From Tethya wilhelma (taxonomy: Eukaryota > Porifera > Demospongiae > Tethyida > Tethyidae): a DNA stretch of 64,000 bases. The notes below the pieces were generated by a model, which saw only the letters and a list, made by a program, of their open reading frames with translations, searched no databases and had not been told where the DNA came from. Position numbers and translations under genes: made by a program. The DNA lies in the NCBI GenBank assembly GCA_964030475.1, contig CAXIPT010000001.1:22722776-22786775 (forward strand). Reading direction: 5' to 3'. Positions 22,642 to 34,496 of this stretch are shown here, in pieces; the stretch's first letter is position 1, and every line of letters begins with the position of its first letter.

Positions 22642-23384
22642 CTTGTACATGCCACAAAGTCAATGCAACAACTGGGGATCATGCTGGGTTATTTGCACTG
22701 CTCAGCTTGTATGCTTTGCTTTGTAACTTGATCTCTTTAATACAGTTATGGTGACCCCTCGGGTGCTCTTCTAATCTAACAAGCAGTACATGAGATTTGT
22801 GTCAAATTGTGTGATTATCAATCATGATTTAATTTTATTATTATCATCATAGATAATTAACCTCATGAACCGATTAATAATTATCTATCTTATCATATAA
22901 GTCTATTGCATTTGCATGTTAGTCTAGACAATGTAGACATGGGGCTGTGGACACTGATTGAATGCTGGACAAAAGGACATATGGGATCTGATAAACATAA
23001 GCTAAGAGTTTGTGGAGAGTCACTGGAACCTCTGGATCCTCTCCTATTATGAATGTGTAAGATTTGAAGGCTGATCTTATAAATTTGCTTGTAAACTAGC
23101 TATGAAACTCCCAAGTTAAACTGTGACTAAACTCGAGACCATGATTCGACCTATTTCTTATGTTCTCTCAGTTTCTGTTTCAATCTTGTAGTGTGTAGAC
23201 AACAATAAAAATATATATTGATATGCTCAAAATGTAAGCTATTTGATGGAAAGAAGTCTCTATCAGACTTCAATCATTCAAAGCGCTCACATTTCCCACT
23301 CAAAACATGCCTGCACGTGCGTACCGACCTTTGACCTTTGCGGCATTCGGCCTGTACCTAACAGGAACCTTGTTAATTTCCCTG
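22642..23384. other. no gene recognised
   Basis: AT-rich, with no inverted-repeat element or exon seen. Confidence 0.4.
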
Positions 23385-23424
23385 CGTTTCCAATCCCGGG
23401 TACGTAGTCTCTAATATCTATGCT
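23385..23424. mobile_element. solo terminus of the P-type transposon
   Basis: cgtttccaatcccgggtacg, then tagtctctaatatctatgct, closely matches the terminus at 14415-14454 and the reverse complement of 52182-52225. No other part of the element is adjacent. It ends exactly where the next inverted-repeat element starts. Confidence 0.7.
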
Positions 23425-23928
23425 TTGACCCGCTATTAACCCTGTGACTACTGCATTTTAAATCTGAACCATGGATGTCAAGCTCGATTGATGTGCACAG
23501 GAATCTGCAGCATAGCTGAAAAGCGATTGCTAAACAAATGAATAGGGTAAGTAATGAATTCTGTTCTACTGCTAATGTACTAACTTTTTTCAAGGCCATC
23601 AGTGGCCGCACAATGATGCCACTGACTGTATATATCAAGTTTAGCTTGAGCCACTGAGCCTCCTCAGTGGTCTGTACTGGTTTGTTGACAGTTAAGAAGT
23701 GGCCTGCTTCACACACAGATCAGGCCTTAGGGTGCTCAGTATCTATGCCGGTCTGAAGAAATTTCTATACTGCATAGAATTTGAAAGGAAAAGAAGAGCT
23801 TGGGGCCCCGCGGCAAATATTCGATTTCGATTCGATTTATGTAAATCTAACAGTATGTCAATTGTATACCTATCACTAGGTAGCAGGGTGCATTAATTGT
23901 ATATGTCTCTTTTAATCTGTGCACATGT

Positions 23929-23966
<38 letters not shown>

Positions 23967-24965
23967 GTGTGTGTGCATGTGTCCGTCTATGTGTTTCACT
24001 ATGTGTGTGTGTGTGTGTGTGTGTTTCACTGTGGGTGGGTGTGAGTGTGTGTGCAATAAGAAAGCAAATCCTTAGAGTACTATGCATGCCATCAGAAGAA
24101 TTCCGTGTGGTTTAATTTTAAAACTGTCTGCATCTATACTTGATACCAACGTGCAACATAGATACTCTGAACAGCTTGGACATTCCCAATGAAGATAAAT
24201 AATAGTCATAATGTCATTTGGTCCATAAACCAGTATTCATGATTGTTATCATTACTATTTCTTTGCTACACCATGCAGTAAGACTGAGGTACAAAATATG
24301 GAACAGGACAAATAGAAGCATATTGAGGAAGAAGATTTAAAGTCTTTGAACAAGTTCTAAGTGCAATAGGGATCTATAGTCTATCATCACCCTCAGCAGA
24401 CTCAATATCCACACCAGGTTCACTGCACCTCTGACCCTTAAACCAACAAAGACACAATTAGAGGGATAACCTTCTTGCAACAGAGTCATTATCATTTATC
24501 GGTCTTGTCCAGGATTGTATATTCTAGTATTATACTCAACTGAGCTTATTTTGTTTGTTTGTTTGTTTGTTTTAGGTTTTTTTAAAAATTATTTTTATAT
24601 TTTATTTTTTCTTTCTTTCTTCAAGTTAAACAATCAGTTTCTATGCATGAGCATACAGGTGTGGCACAGGAGGGCAAATAAGGGACAGTCACCTCGATAA
24701 AAGAAAATAAGATAGTATGATAAGTGAATTAAAAGCTGACATTATTATAAGGAGAGGAATGTACTTGAAAAGGGGTATACATAGCTAGGTATCTAGCTAT
24801 AGCTACTGAGATATAAAAATGAAAGCTAATTACCAAACATTATTGTACCAGATAACCTTGCAAAAAGTTAGTATAATTATTATAGTGATGCTGCATTCTA
24901 CATTCCACGGTGCAGATTTTGTTGAAGTAAAATTGCGGTAGTCACAGGGTTAATCGCGGGTCAAA
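23424..24965. mobile_element. 1.5-kb element bounded by 36-bp inverted repeats
   Basis: The left edge tttgacccgctattaaccct (then gtgactactgca) is matched inverted at 24928-24965 (gcggtagtcacagggttaat then cgcgggtcaaa). The interior holds a GT microsatellite and minus-strand ORFs without recognised domains. One minus-strand stretch at about 24375-24435 reads KGQRCSEPGVDIESAEGDD after a possible acceptor and could be a terminal exon, but this is weak. Confidence 0.6.
23932..24052. repeat. GT microsatellite
   Basis: Two long (gt)n tracts are separated by gcatgtgtccgtctatgtg. ORFs here on both strands are artefacts of the repeat. Confidence 0.95.
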
Positions 24966-25081
24966 GGTCGCGGGGCTTCTCGTTGCATAGTGGGATTCAT
25001 GAGAAATGCGCGCGCGCGCGAATTGGAGCACATGCGCACAACTTTACAGAACCTTTGCTGAACAATCCTAAACAAAAACGG

Positions 25082-25628
25082 TCAAGTTCTCTTTATTTCA
25101 AATTCTCTGATTGTATCTGTGACAAGAATGAGATGATCGAAGAAAGAACCAACAGCTACTCTCAGCATCCGAGCCTCCTTAGCTGTGAGGGTGCTGCACA
25201 AAGAAACACAAAAGAACACAATCAACAACACAGGACAACTATGAGCATAGAGAGGCTTCTTAACTTAGGCCATAATGTTAGCTACCATACATTGTTATGT
25301 GTTTATTTTACTTACACATGTAAAGTGTTGTCCTCTACTTTCAATGTTTTCTTGACCTCCGACCTCCTTGGTTCTGGATCGACTACAAGTGTGTTGCAGG
25401 CAATTTCAGCTTGTGAATTTGACTCAAAAGGAACACTCATGTTGCTGTAAGGGGTGTGTGCAAGAGGAAGTGAAGATTAAAGGTGAGTTTTGTCAAAAGT
25501 AAAGAGTGTCACACAGTTTTGCACACAGTGAGCCTATTCACATTGCAATGCGTGGGTAAAAAGAATCTACACACAGTTTTGGATGTAACTTACAAAACGA
25601 GAGGCTGTATTTCTGCTTCCTGAGCCAT
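25082..25628 (-). CDS. LAGE3: KEOPS/EKC complex subunit Pcc1 (LAGE3-like), three exons, frameshifted
   Basis: Exon 1 (25628-25594) encodes MAQEAEIQPLV and ends at a gtaagt donor. Exon 2 (25444-25316) follows ccccttacag and encodes NMSVPFESNSQAEIACNTL, VVDPEPRRSEVKKTLKV and EDNTLHV, ending at gtaagt. Exon 3 (25194-25082) follows ttgtgcag and encodes TLTAKEARMLRVAVGSF. Phases agree at both junctions. The SVPF..A.IA..TL..D.EP...V.K.L.V pattern followed by A.E.R.LRV...SF is the Pcc1 signature. Pcc1 is the small dimerising KEOPS subunit needed for the tRNA t6A modification. Length (about 92 residues) fits the family. Oddity: at about 25138-25146 the run tttctttcg carries one extra base. The conserved DHLILVTDTI segment is pushed out of frame, with a stop at 25098 instead of 25082. 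This may be a real lesion, an allele, or an assembly error. The ORFs on the opposite strand are shadows. Confidence 0.82.
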
Positions 25629-25771
25629 TGCTGCTTGCTTTGTCTGCTTTCTTCTTGTTCTTTTTTTCCTTTTTGAGCTGCAGTTCTCCTTCTGGCAAAG
25701 GTCGTCCAGTTTACATGCTCCTAATTATTTGGTTCAAAATAGGCGTGGTCAAGTTACTTATAAACTAGCCC
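25629..25771. promoter_or_regulatory. possible bidirectional promoter region
   Basis: Only 143 bp separate the Pcc1 start codon (minus strand) from the candidate plus-strand exon at 25772. No TATA box is evident. The assignment rests on head-to-head spacing only. Confidence 0.25.
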
Positions 25772-25872
25772 ATGTGTCTGCGATTTAGTGACCGCAGAGT
25801 TTATACAGAAACTCTTTGCTGTGCTGAAGTCGAGTTCAGGAAAGATTTACAGAGTCAAAAGGTCTCATATAG
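25772..25872 (+). CDS. possible first exon of an unrecognised gene
   Basis: ATG 25772 opens a frame MCLRFSDRRVYTETLCCAEV that reaches a good donor (ag|gtgagt) at 25872. A downstream exon was not identified before the N at 26253. An overlapping frame (FIQKLFAVLKSSSGKIYRVK) reaches the same donor. Function unknown. Confidence 0.2.
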
Positions 25873-26196
25873 GTGAGTGTGTTATTAGTAAATGCCGTTA
25901 CTTTTCTGGTGTTCCTTTGTCCGTCTATACCAACGTCTTATGCGATAATTTTATGGTGGCCAGTATCTTGAAGTTTGTGTTTTGCCTGTGCAAGAAATGT
26001 GTGTTTCAGAGTTTCTACTGTTAATTAGTGTAAGTTGGCTATTGTTTCGCTTTCCCATTTTTAGTTAGTTATTGAAAAGTTTGTTGGTGAAAAATGGTTT
26101 AGTAGTACCTAAGATTCTTGTGGCTTTTTAAGTCAGTGGATAGCACCAGTGTTTACAACTTAGCACATCATTGTGCAAACTATGACTATAGTTGGC

Positions 26197-26252
<56 letters not shown>

Positions 26253-26253
26253 N
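26197..26253. repeat. CT microsatellite ending at an N
   Basis: About 28 CT units run directly into the undetermined base at 26253, so the tract length is uncertain. Confidence 0.95.
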
Positions 26254-26261
26254 TTATTAAT

Positions 26262-27045
26262 TACCAGGTTGAAATTCAGTATACTTTACCAGTGGTAATA
26301 TTAGTTATAGTTAACCAAAACAACACTAGAACTTATATTAAGAACCATGCAGTAGTGCATATATTCCCACTGGAAATAATAATAACCCTACAAAAATAGA
26401 GCTTATTATAGGACCTATCAGGCCAAAGTTTAGTAAATCATTACAAAATGGATATCGTTAAAATGTTCTCATCGCACTGACTACAATGGTGCAGGGTCCC
26501 AATTTCATACGATTTATTTCGTGACACCCTAATATACTCAAGGTACTTTTAAGTATTTTTTTCTAGACCAACTACATACTTTTTTTGACTGTTACCAATA
26601 AAGCGTGTTTTTTGGGGGGGAATGAAAATGGTACCAATGTATTAAGAATGAAATGAGTTTTCAAAGGGTATACAATTTATACTATTTTGGATAAATACAG
26701 ATGATACAGAGTTGGTTTTATTCAGAACCCCTATACACTTCCATGGAAAACAATCATACTTGTAAACAGTGCATACACTGGGTACGACCTAAACAGGCCA
26801 AAATTTGGCAAATCATAACAAAACGGATATCGTTAAAATGTTATCATCGCACTGACTACAATGGCCAATTTTATATAACCTTTCTACACCCTAATATACT
26901 TAAAGTGCTTTTAGGCGTTTTTCTCTGTACCGACTTTTAACCATTGCCAGTAGAGAGTTTATACTTTAAAGATGGAAGTTTCACCATTGTGTTCAGCATG
27001 AAATGAGCTTTCAAATGCTATATAATTTATCTTATTTTGGGTAAA
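26262..27045. repeat. dispersed repeat, inverted partner at 48041-48812
   Basis: The reverse complement of 48041-48812 aligns along this block (gtagtgcatatattcccact, atcgcactgactacaatgg, ttcagcatgaaatgagcttt). Within it a unit of about 365 bp is repeated: aggccaaagtttagtaaatc at 26421, aggccaaaatttggcaaatc at 26795, and a partial third unit near 27130-27230. No gene. Confidence 0.8.
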
Positions 27046-27312
27046 ACAGATGACAGAGTTGCTTTTATTTACAACCCCTATATACACTTCCATGGAAAAC
27101 AATCATACTCGTAAACAGCGCATATACAGGGTAGGACCTAATCAGAGAATGGACTACAATGGTGCAGGTCCCACTTTCATATGACCTTTCTAGACCGTAA
27201 TATACTTTAAAAAGTGCTTCTATAGGTGTTTGCCCAGGCCCTCTGCGTGCTACTATTGTTGATTAATTACATTAACGATCCTTACCAGATGATTTTATTT
27301 AAGCACGCCAAC

Positions 27313-27535
27313 TAGAGTACTGGGCGGGGTTTCCAGACAGCGTTCATTTGCGGACAATTTGACAATCCTGGAAGTTTCAGTTAGTGATACACTTATCTTG
27401 CTAGCCAGCCCCTACATATGTGCATTTTGTGCAAGATCTGGCTAGCGAGACTTGTCTATAACTAACTGAAACTTCTACGATTGTCAAATTGTCCGCAAAC
27501 AAACGCTGTCTGGAAACCCCACCCATTACTCTACA
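27313..27535. mobile_element. MITE with about 85-bp inverted arms
   Basis: The left arm agagtactgggcggggtttc, then cagacagcgtt, then gcggacaatttgacaat, is matched inverted by the right arm ending ggaaaccccacccattactct. The loop contains two copies of a ctagccag word. Non-coding. Confidence 0.8.
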
Positions 27536-27915
27536 TACTTTTGATTATTGCCAGTAGAGGGTTTATAGTTTGAAAATGAAAGTTTTACCATTGTATTCAG
27601 CATGAAAAGAGTTTTCAAAGGATAGATAATTTACAGTGCTTCCAACGTTGTCAGGGAAACTTTTACTTTTCTACATTTTTTAATCTCTAACGGACCATGT
27701 TCAAGTTGGCTGCAGTTTCATTATACAAACATAAACAAGAGTCACTTGGGATGTTTTGACAGGAATATGTGGTGTGGCATCACTTCCTGTGCGTGATATG
27801 GCTTCATTTGTTGGAGTGGTTTAATTCCAAAATTGTTTAGGCACATTATTGGCAAACCGCTTGTAGTTAAGAAAAAGCTTTGAACCACAGGTAGGCACTG
27901 CATTGAGCTATCTTT

Positions 27916-27916
27916 N
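27916..27916. other. single N, probable scaffold join
   Basis: It lies just upstream of the inverted receptor fragment at 28138. Confidence 0.6.
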
Positions 27917-28137
27917 ATGGTCTATACACGATGATCTCTACATAAAATCAATAAATGATACACGTGTACAACATACATGTATATAAATTCATATATAATT
28001 TATGCAAAATGAAAGTTTACGATGAGGGGGGAATTTTACTATCTACAAGTCCAGGATATATAATAATCATGTTGAGACAACACAACTAGGTAGTTTAACT
28101 TTATGGGTTGAATTAAGCAGTTATCACAAAAGTACAT

Positions 28138-28470
28138 GTGGATCTGATGTTGTTTACAACATTAATAGTGGTGTTTATGGGCCTAGCCAATTTTCATCAT
28201 CTAGAAGTTGTTGCCTTGAGGAGCATACCTTTCATTCGTTATGCTGTTATAGTGCCATTGCTGTTTGTACCAATTGTTCACAGAGTAGGACCCTTATTGT
28301 TCCAAAATGTGTCTAAAATTGGTTCAAGTCAATATTTCTTGCTCTCAAGGACAAACTTAAAGCCTCTTATTCAGAATTAGAACCATGCAGTCCATGGAGA
28401 CACTGCCATATACTGGTTTTGACACAGTGATGAATATCCTCCCCTAATACCTGACCAGGACAATAGAGTA
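28138..28470 (+). pseudogene. C-terminal fragment of Cys-rich multi-pass membrane protein, inverted
   Basis: The frame reads LFTTLIVVFMGLANFHHLEV and VALRSIPFIRYAV, matching the last transmembrane region of the copy at 35831-37590. A one-base shift near 28320 then breaks the frame (expected NWFKS..L.LK.KLKASYSELEP, which is readable in another frame). It lies on the plus strand, head to tail with the minus-strand copy at 28618, so an inversion separated this end from its body. Confidence 0.75.
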
Positions 28471-28617
28471 CACTGTACCAAAAATTTAGTTATGTGTCAA
28501 TATTATCTCAGCCTAGGAAGGTTGTAAGAAGCTGGGATTTGCACCAGTACAACCAGCTCAGAACAAAATGAATGTTGCAAATGCTCCAACTCTTATATAA
28601 TAGTGATCTATGATATC

Positions 28618-29523
28618 CTATTCATTTCGAATCAGAGCAAAACACTTGTAGAAAGGACTCCAAACACGAACAACTAGACTGGAACGATTGTGCAGCTTAA
28701 CCAAGATGTAAGTGACAATCACAAGAATCAAAGGATAGACAGCAATCAGATAATCTAGCATTAAAGTCTGGAGTAGAGTCAGTTTAGGATGTAAGCAAAA
28801 TGGGTCATATATACCACGAAGAATGTCTAGGTTCCACAAACTTAATGCAGAAAAGTAGTACTGAAGATTGTAATCAGTTCGGGTGATTAGTCTAACAAAC
28901 AGTGGTGTAGTTGCAAGTTGACACAATACAATATACCCATTCAGTGCTCCTGATGTAGCTGATATTCTAAACAGTATGACTATGATGTAAAAGACAGTGA
29001 GAGGAAGAAATGCCACAGCAATGTACTTCAACCAGTTGTACTTGTAGTCTTTACATTCAACACAAGCCAAACTATAAGAGTAGACAGGATGGGAATATCC
29101 ATCCAAACATTGACTGCACATTAAACCTGTGTTGTAATGGTAACCTAGAAACTTAAGACCGTAATACTTTTCAGTAAACTGGCACAAAGCAGTCTCATTT
29201 CTGTGTATAAGTCTGGGCAATTTCAAATAGTTATGATGAAACCGTTCATGGCCAAAATAATTATATAGACAGTGACCTACTACTGTCCTATTGGACAAGT
29301 AGCTCATACAGTGGTAGAGTACAACATACACATCAAGTGTTCCCTGATCACAGTTAACTGAATAATCAACACCATTTCCACACTCACAATGACTGAAGGT
29401 ATTGTTGACTTTTACTGGTGAAGTCCAAATGGGACAAGATCCAATAATATCAGACTGTGAAGTCAATACAAACTGTATCACTAAAACTAACAAAACGGCA
29501 AAAATAGGCAGTATTTTTTTCAT
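28618..29523 (-). pseudogene. N-terminal half of sponge-type Cys-rich multi-pass membrane protein
   Basis: ATG 29523 (not the upstream 29547) gives a good signal peptide, MKKILPIFAVLLVLVIQFVL. A Cys-rich extracellular part follows: HCECGNGVDYSVNCDQG, then YNTGLMCSQCLDGYSHPVYS and CVECKDYKYNWLKY. After that come hydrophobic segments AVAFLPLTVFYIIVILF and LIAVYPLILVIVTYILVK. The frame ends at TAG 28618 within RNE*, where the copy at 36.7 kb continues as WDINRSLVGAFATF. Homology carries on to about 28560 and then stops, so the central and C-terminal transmembrane part is missing. Family: a lineage-expanded receptor-like group in sponges; ligand and signalling are unknown. It may be expressed as a truncated product, but is more likely a pseudogene. 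Confidence 0.7.
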
Positions 29524-29547
29524 CTTTATTCTAAAGGTCACACACAC

Positions 29548-30980
29548 TTAGTCTTGTTACAAATAAGCTCCAGTAAACAGCAAAACTATTTCTGGGTCAA
29601 GGCTTATATACACAAACAAGCATGAGTTTCACTGAAAGTTATCATAAAAGCATTTATTGTACCTGTGTTCGTTTATATAACACTGGAAAGATGTATACCA
29701 TTTAATGGTACTAAGGGCCCACACAAATAATATTATACCAGTTGAACATTGGCATTATATTTATTTGTGAGCTAACTGGACCTTGTGAGTCTCAGTAGTA
29801 ACATACATGATTGTACAGCAGCAATCAAATGATGGCAGCCATAGAAAAACAAGGAGAGGTCAAACCATAGCTGACAGGATCAAAAGCATGCTCACCAGGC
29901 AAGGGATCTACAGTATATACAACGGCAGAGATCAATTGCTGTATATCAATCAATTATGTGTAGTACACGTTAACATAATATTATCCAAACGATATTCAAT
30001 TTGCAATAAAAAATAGTACAATATGAAGTTTCTTAAACTAAAGCAGAGTTAGCTCACATGCCCAGCAGTCCAGCTATGAGACATGCATGATGTATGTTTA
30101 AGTATAGGTATACATTATGCCTTACAACTTTCACATAATGAGTGGTCAATTTAGAGCATCATGCACAAACAGGAACCTTCACAAAAAAAAATTTTGTAAC
30201 CAAAATTTAGGAATATACAATCTTTTCTAACATTTAGGCTGCAAATAAGCAGCCTGGATGTTGGAAAAGATTCCAAAAGATTGTTAGATTATTGTTAGAT
30301 CCAAAGATTGTTAGATTCTATTCATGATGTTCTGAATTAAATTCAGAGTTTTATGTTACATGCTATAGTTGGATAAGTCGAAGTGAGCCCACCCTATGTG
30401 TTGAACGGGAGTTTGTCAGTTTGTCTGTCTGTTTCTCTGTCTTTAATTCACCTAATTTTTGCTATTAGTCATTTATTTCAGTACTAAAGCAAGTTAATTT
30501 AGAAACAGAAGTACAAAGTTCATTATTTGCATATACACGTAGTAAGTCATCTTAATAAGAAATATCTTTAAATTATGTACATAATTATTGTCACATGACC
30601 ACCAAACTTGAGGTAAGTTTTAAAATTGCTAAGTTTGACCACCATACCAAGTTTTAAGTTGAACAATGGTCTCTATGGGAGAGATATTACCGTGATATTT
30701 ATTAATACAGTCATACCTCAATACACCTGAGGACTCCTACATTTAGACGATTTGAGATTAGATATTCTGGAAGTTTTCCAAATTTATGACACTTACCTTC
30801 ATGAATCAAAGTAATACTGCAGACTATCTATCGTCAAGCAGGTTGCAAGCTATCAAGGTGCCATTTGATAACATCCTGAGAAAGATCTGGGCTTTATCAC
30901 ATACCTGTCATACAGGGATTCTTCATTGCACTAGTGGCTTGCAGAGTATATACTAGTGGCATGCAAGCATGGATTATATT
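29548..30980. other. no gene recognised
   Basis: 5' flank of the membrane-protein copy, then AT-rich sequence. A minus-strand stretch near 30820-30895 (KAQIFLRMLSNGTLIACNLL) has coding-like composition but ends at a stop and has no partner exon. Confidence 0.4.
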
Positions 30981-31930
30981 GGGGCGAGCACGAGCAAGCG
31001 CATGTGCATGAGTTTTGAATGTGGGAATAGCCTCGTTGCAGGCTCTCCCCTATATACTCACTGTGAAAGGGGAGCCTAGTAGGTTATGTGGGAATGAGGC
31101 TAGCGCATATTGTTTGCTATAGCACTGGTGAAAGAGTATGGCATAATTATACAAGAGACACTTGACAGTCAGACTCGGCTAAATTGGTTGTTGACAGAAT
31201 ACTTGTTGATTTTTTTGAGTCTGCAGTTATTCTCATTACTGCTCAGGCAGGACTCCATTGATTCTCTCTTGCCAGTTAACAGTTACTCTCCTGGCCACCT
31301 ATGCCCGGGGTTTCAGCATCATGCATGCATTGAATCTTAGCAGCTAGCTGTTGTATCAGTTGAAGTTCTGAGTTATCGGCAGCTCAATAGCTTCTCGGAC
31401 TCTGAGCTCAGGGTTTTGTAGTTAAGAGCCTCTCACTGGTGCTGCTCTTGTTATCCAGTAGTATTGACATCCATCCATACACCCAACATTACTGCAGTAG
31501 TTTATTCAGCTGTGAAACTATTCAGTTTGCTCGCTGGTTTTATACATGGCCACTGCACATAAATTGACAATGTGTGTGCTATGATTTAGCTCAGTGACAA
31601 ATTAACATATATAGTGATAAAATGAGCTTACCATCGTGTAGGTTGTTGCCACCTGTAGTAAAATGTGCTTTAGCTTTTGGCCGTGCCTATCTTACATAGA
31701 CACTTCTCAGTCCTTCAGTGGCTCTCTGTTCGGTGTGCGCGTGCGAGGCCAGTGTTGACAATTTTCAGGGCTTTGCAATTTTTCATAGACACGTGGCATG
31801 GCATGCGGTTAATTTGGAAGAATTAGAATATATACGGAAAGTGGTCGGTCGGACGTTGCTCCACTATATATATATATATATAAGGACTCGTTCACATGAC
31901 TACAATGGGGCTCACTCATGCTCGTCCCAA
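30979..31930. mobile_element. element bounded by GGGGCGAGC-type inverted ends
   Basis: The left end ttggggcgagcacgagcaag and the right end ctcactcatgctcgtcccaa are imperfect inverted repeats about 950 bp apart. Inside is a hairpin pair (31028-31055 with 31068-31100: gcctcgttgcaggctctccc / ggggagcctagtagg). No recognisable protein. Confidence 0.45.
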
Positions 31931-33059
31931 TAATATTGTTCTCTCTCAGTCTCACAATCTTTGCTCTTCTGCTTTGTCAAACAAGTCTGACATTTTTCTG
32001 AATCTTGTCATCTTGTATTCACCCTTGATGGCTATAAAAATTTGTATGGCTCAAGTCATCAGAAGAGATACGATAACCTCAGAAATTGTGTAGAGTTTAG
32101 TACGTAGTACACAAATACCATAGTATTCCAGATAACACACATTACACACATGCCAAGACTAATAGGCCTGGCTTCCAAGCCTGCTCATTATTGACATTAT
32201 ATGCTGCTGTAAACCTGGCTAGAGCTCAGAGAAACACAAAAGCCTCAAACTAACAATCATATGCATTTTGTAAAACAAACAAAAAAAAACATGATTGTCT
32301 GCAATGAAGGTTAATTAATGGTCATCAATTTGTCACTGAAGTTGCCTTAGCTAGGTGATATTTTGAAGAGACACACAGACAGATAGCTATGTATACATAA
32401 CCCTCTGCATGTACTACACACAGACATTGAGGGCTAATAAAGCAGGGAGAGAATTTTGTACCAGGGATACTGTACATAATAACTATAAATGATGTTCAAT
32501 AAAAAATCTTTCTCACTAATTTTATATAGTACACTGCATGTGTGCTCAAATAAAACACATCCAGGAAAGATTATCAATGTCAATCGCAATGAGCAACAAC
32601 AGCATGCAAGGGCCTGGGAACACAACTAGTATAAGAGTTTGAAATCACTTCACTTTTGTAGCTAGCTAATCCAGTTACAGATGAGTTTTACAGATCACGT
32701 GAATTCCTATGAGAGTATTCATTTTGTTGAACAGTTAAGTTGAATCCAGAAAACATAATAAAATATTAATGAAATTTAAAAGGGGACACATGGCCACAGC
32801 AACCACTTTAGACTTTAGTTCTATTGACCAATATAAATGTTGATGTAACCAAACACACAAACTTTCCTCTAATAGACAAGATATGCTAAAATAAACAGTC
32901 AAAGTTATTAACTAAATTACAGAAAAGTACAAATTATATAGACATATTATTTACTATTTGGTATTGCATATTCATGTTAGCAAATAAATGTACACTGTCA
33001 AATAATAAAGTATAACTAAATTCTTCATTTGCTAATATACAAAATTGGGTTTCAGTTAA
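31931..33059. other. no gene recognised
   Basis: AT-rich, with no exon or element boundaries seen. Confidence 0.4.
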
Positions 33060-33435
33060 TTCATTATAATACCCTATTGTCCTGGTGGTACTAGGGGGGG
33101 ATATTCATCACTGTGTCCAAACCGGTATGGCAGTGTCTCCACTGGTTCTATAATTCTGAATAAGAGGCTTTAAGTTTCTCCTTGAGAGTAAGAAACATTG
33201 ACTTACACCAATTAATTCTGAACACGTTTTGGAACAACAAGAGGGAAATAAGTCCTAGTCCATAAACAATTGGTATTGAGAGCACTAGTAAACCAACAGT
33301 ATAACGAATGAAGGGTATGCTCCTCCAGGCAACAACTTCTAGATAATGAAAATTGGCTAGGCCCATAAACACCACTATCAATGTTGTAAATATATTATCA
33401 GTAGATATAGTGTTTGTTCTCTGTTCCAATTTCAA
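33060..33435 (-). pseudogene. C-terminal fragment of Cys-rich multi-pass membrane protein
   Basis: Reads FTTLIVVFMGLANFHYLEVV, AWRSIPFIRYTVGLLVLSIP, then SMFLTLKEKLKASYSEL. The 3' flank down to about 33060 also matches the end of the 35.8-37.6 kb copy (ttcatcactgtgtccaaacc). The upstream body is absent, so this is a third, separate truncated copy. Confidence 0.75.
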
Positions 33436-33716
33436 ATTTTTGAGTAGGAACTGTTACAATTGCTCAAGTCTTAAGTGCATGTTGACTTTATAGCGAACGT
33501 ACAAGCCTCAACCACACTCAAAAGTGGAAAGAAAGCAGCAAAAACTGTGAGTGCCATGATACAAGCATACGGCCTCAGGTTTATTCAATATTACCTCGTT
33601 TCCAATAATGCACTAGTAGAGATATTGTAACATAATTATACTTATTAAATTAAAGGACTTAACTAAAGCAGAGTTGGCATATCCATCTGTCTAGCTTTGG
33701 TACATGTTATATATTT

Positions 33717-34432
33717 GGGGCGAGCCTGAGCGAGCCCCCTCTTAGTCATGTCGGCAGCTCGCGGTGTCTGTTTGTCTGTCTGTCTGTCTGTCCCGTACGT
33801 CTTTCCGCGCATTTCTAAATAGTCTCAATAAACCCGAAGCTAGCTCGCGCTCGTACGTCAATTCGCGCATTTCCGTATGTTTTAATTTAACGAATTCCCA
33901 TGAGAAAAGTTGGAAAGAAACACGTGGAGACTTCTCAGACTTGAGAGAAGTAAAAACGGAACGAAACAGACCAGTCAGTGGCTAGCTGCCAGCGCAGAAG
34001 ACCATCTCAGACCTGCAATTATAGAGAGCAGCAATGGAGCAAACAATCAAGCAACAAAAGCAAAAAAATAGGTCTAGTCTGAGTATAGGTAATCATGGTC
34101 TGAGTCAGGGCCATCTTCTGAAGACAGATCAAGCATACTGTAGCTGTCAGGACATCACTGATAAATGATGGAACAAAAAAATGGAGCAGAGAATAGCTAT
34201 AGAGCAGGAAAGCAAGAGACCAGTTAAAACCAAGGACCAGTCCAGCCTATGTGTGTATGGTAAGATAAAACCAATCAGTTTATCCTGATCTCTGGGCAAT
34301 TCAATATGAGAGTTGCTCAGCATCTCAAGCCATAGCTCAAACTCATTGATCAACAGATTGATCAATCTAAACGGCAGATCACTATGTAGCTTGTTCATAC
34401 AAGTCTACCCAAATTTCGCTCAGGCTCGCCCC
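33717..34432. mobile_element. 0.7-kb element with GGGGCGAGCCTGAGCGA inverted ends
   Basis: ggggcgagcctgagcgagcc at 33717 is matched inverted by tcgctcaggctcgcccc ending 34432. A (gtct)n tract at about 33766-33793 follows the left end, as in the related end at 6824. Interior ORFs have no recognised domain. Confidence 0.65.
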
Positions 34433-34496
34433 ACCCATGCTTTGCATGTGCCTAGTTAAGCACAATCATATTATAAGCAAATTAAGTTTTGTCCGT

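Noticed and set aside
23847..24115. Long ORFs rich in His-Thr or Cys-Val
   Set aside because: They are frames through the GT/CA microsatellite. The same applies at 38918-39253.
24983..25450. 155-codon plus-strand ORF
   Set aside because: It is the antisense shadow of Pcc1 exons 2 and 3, which have splice sites and family signature on the minus strand.
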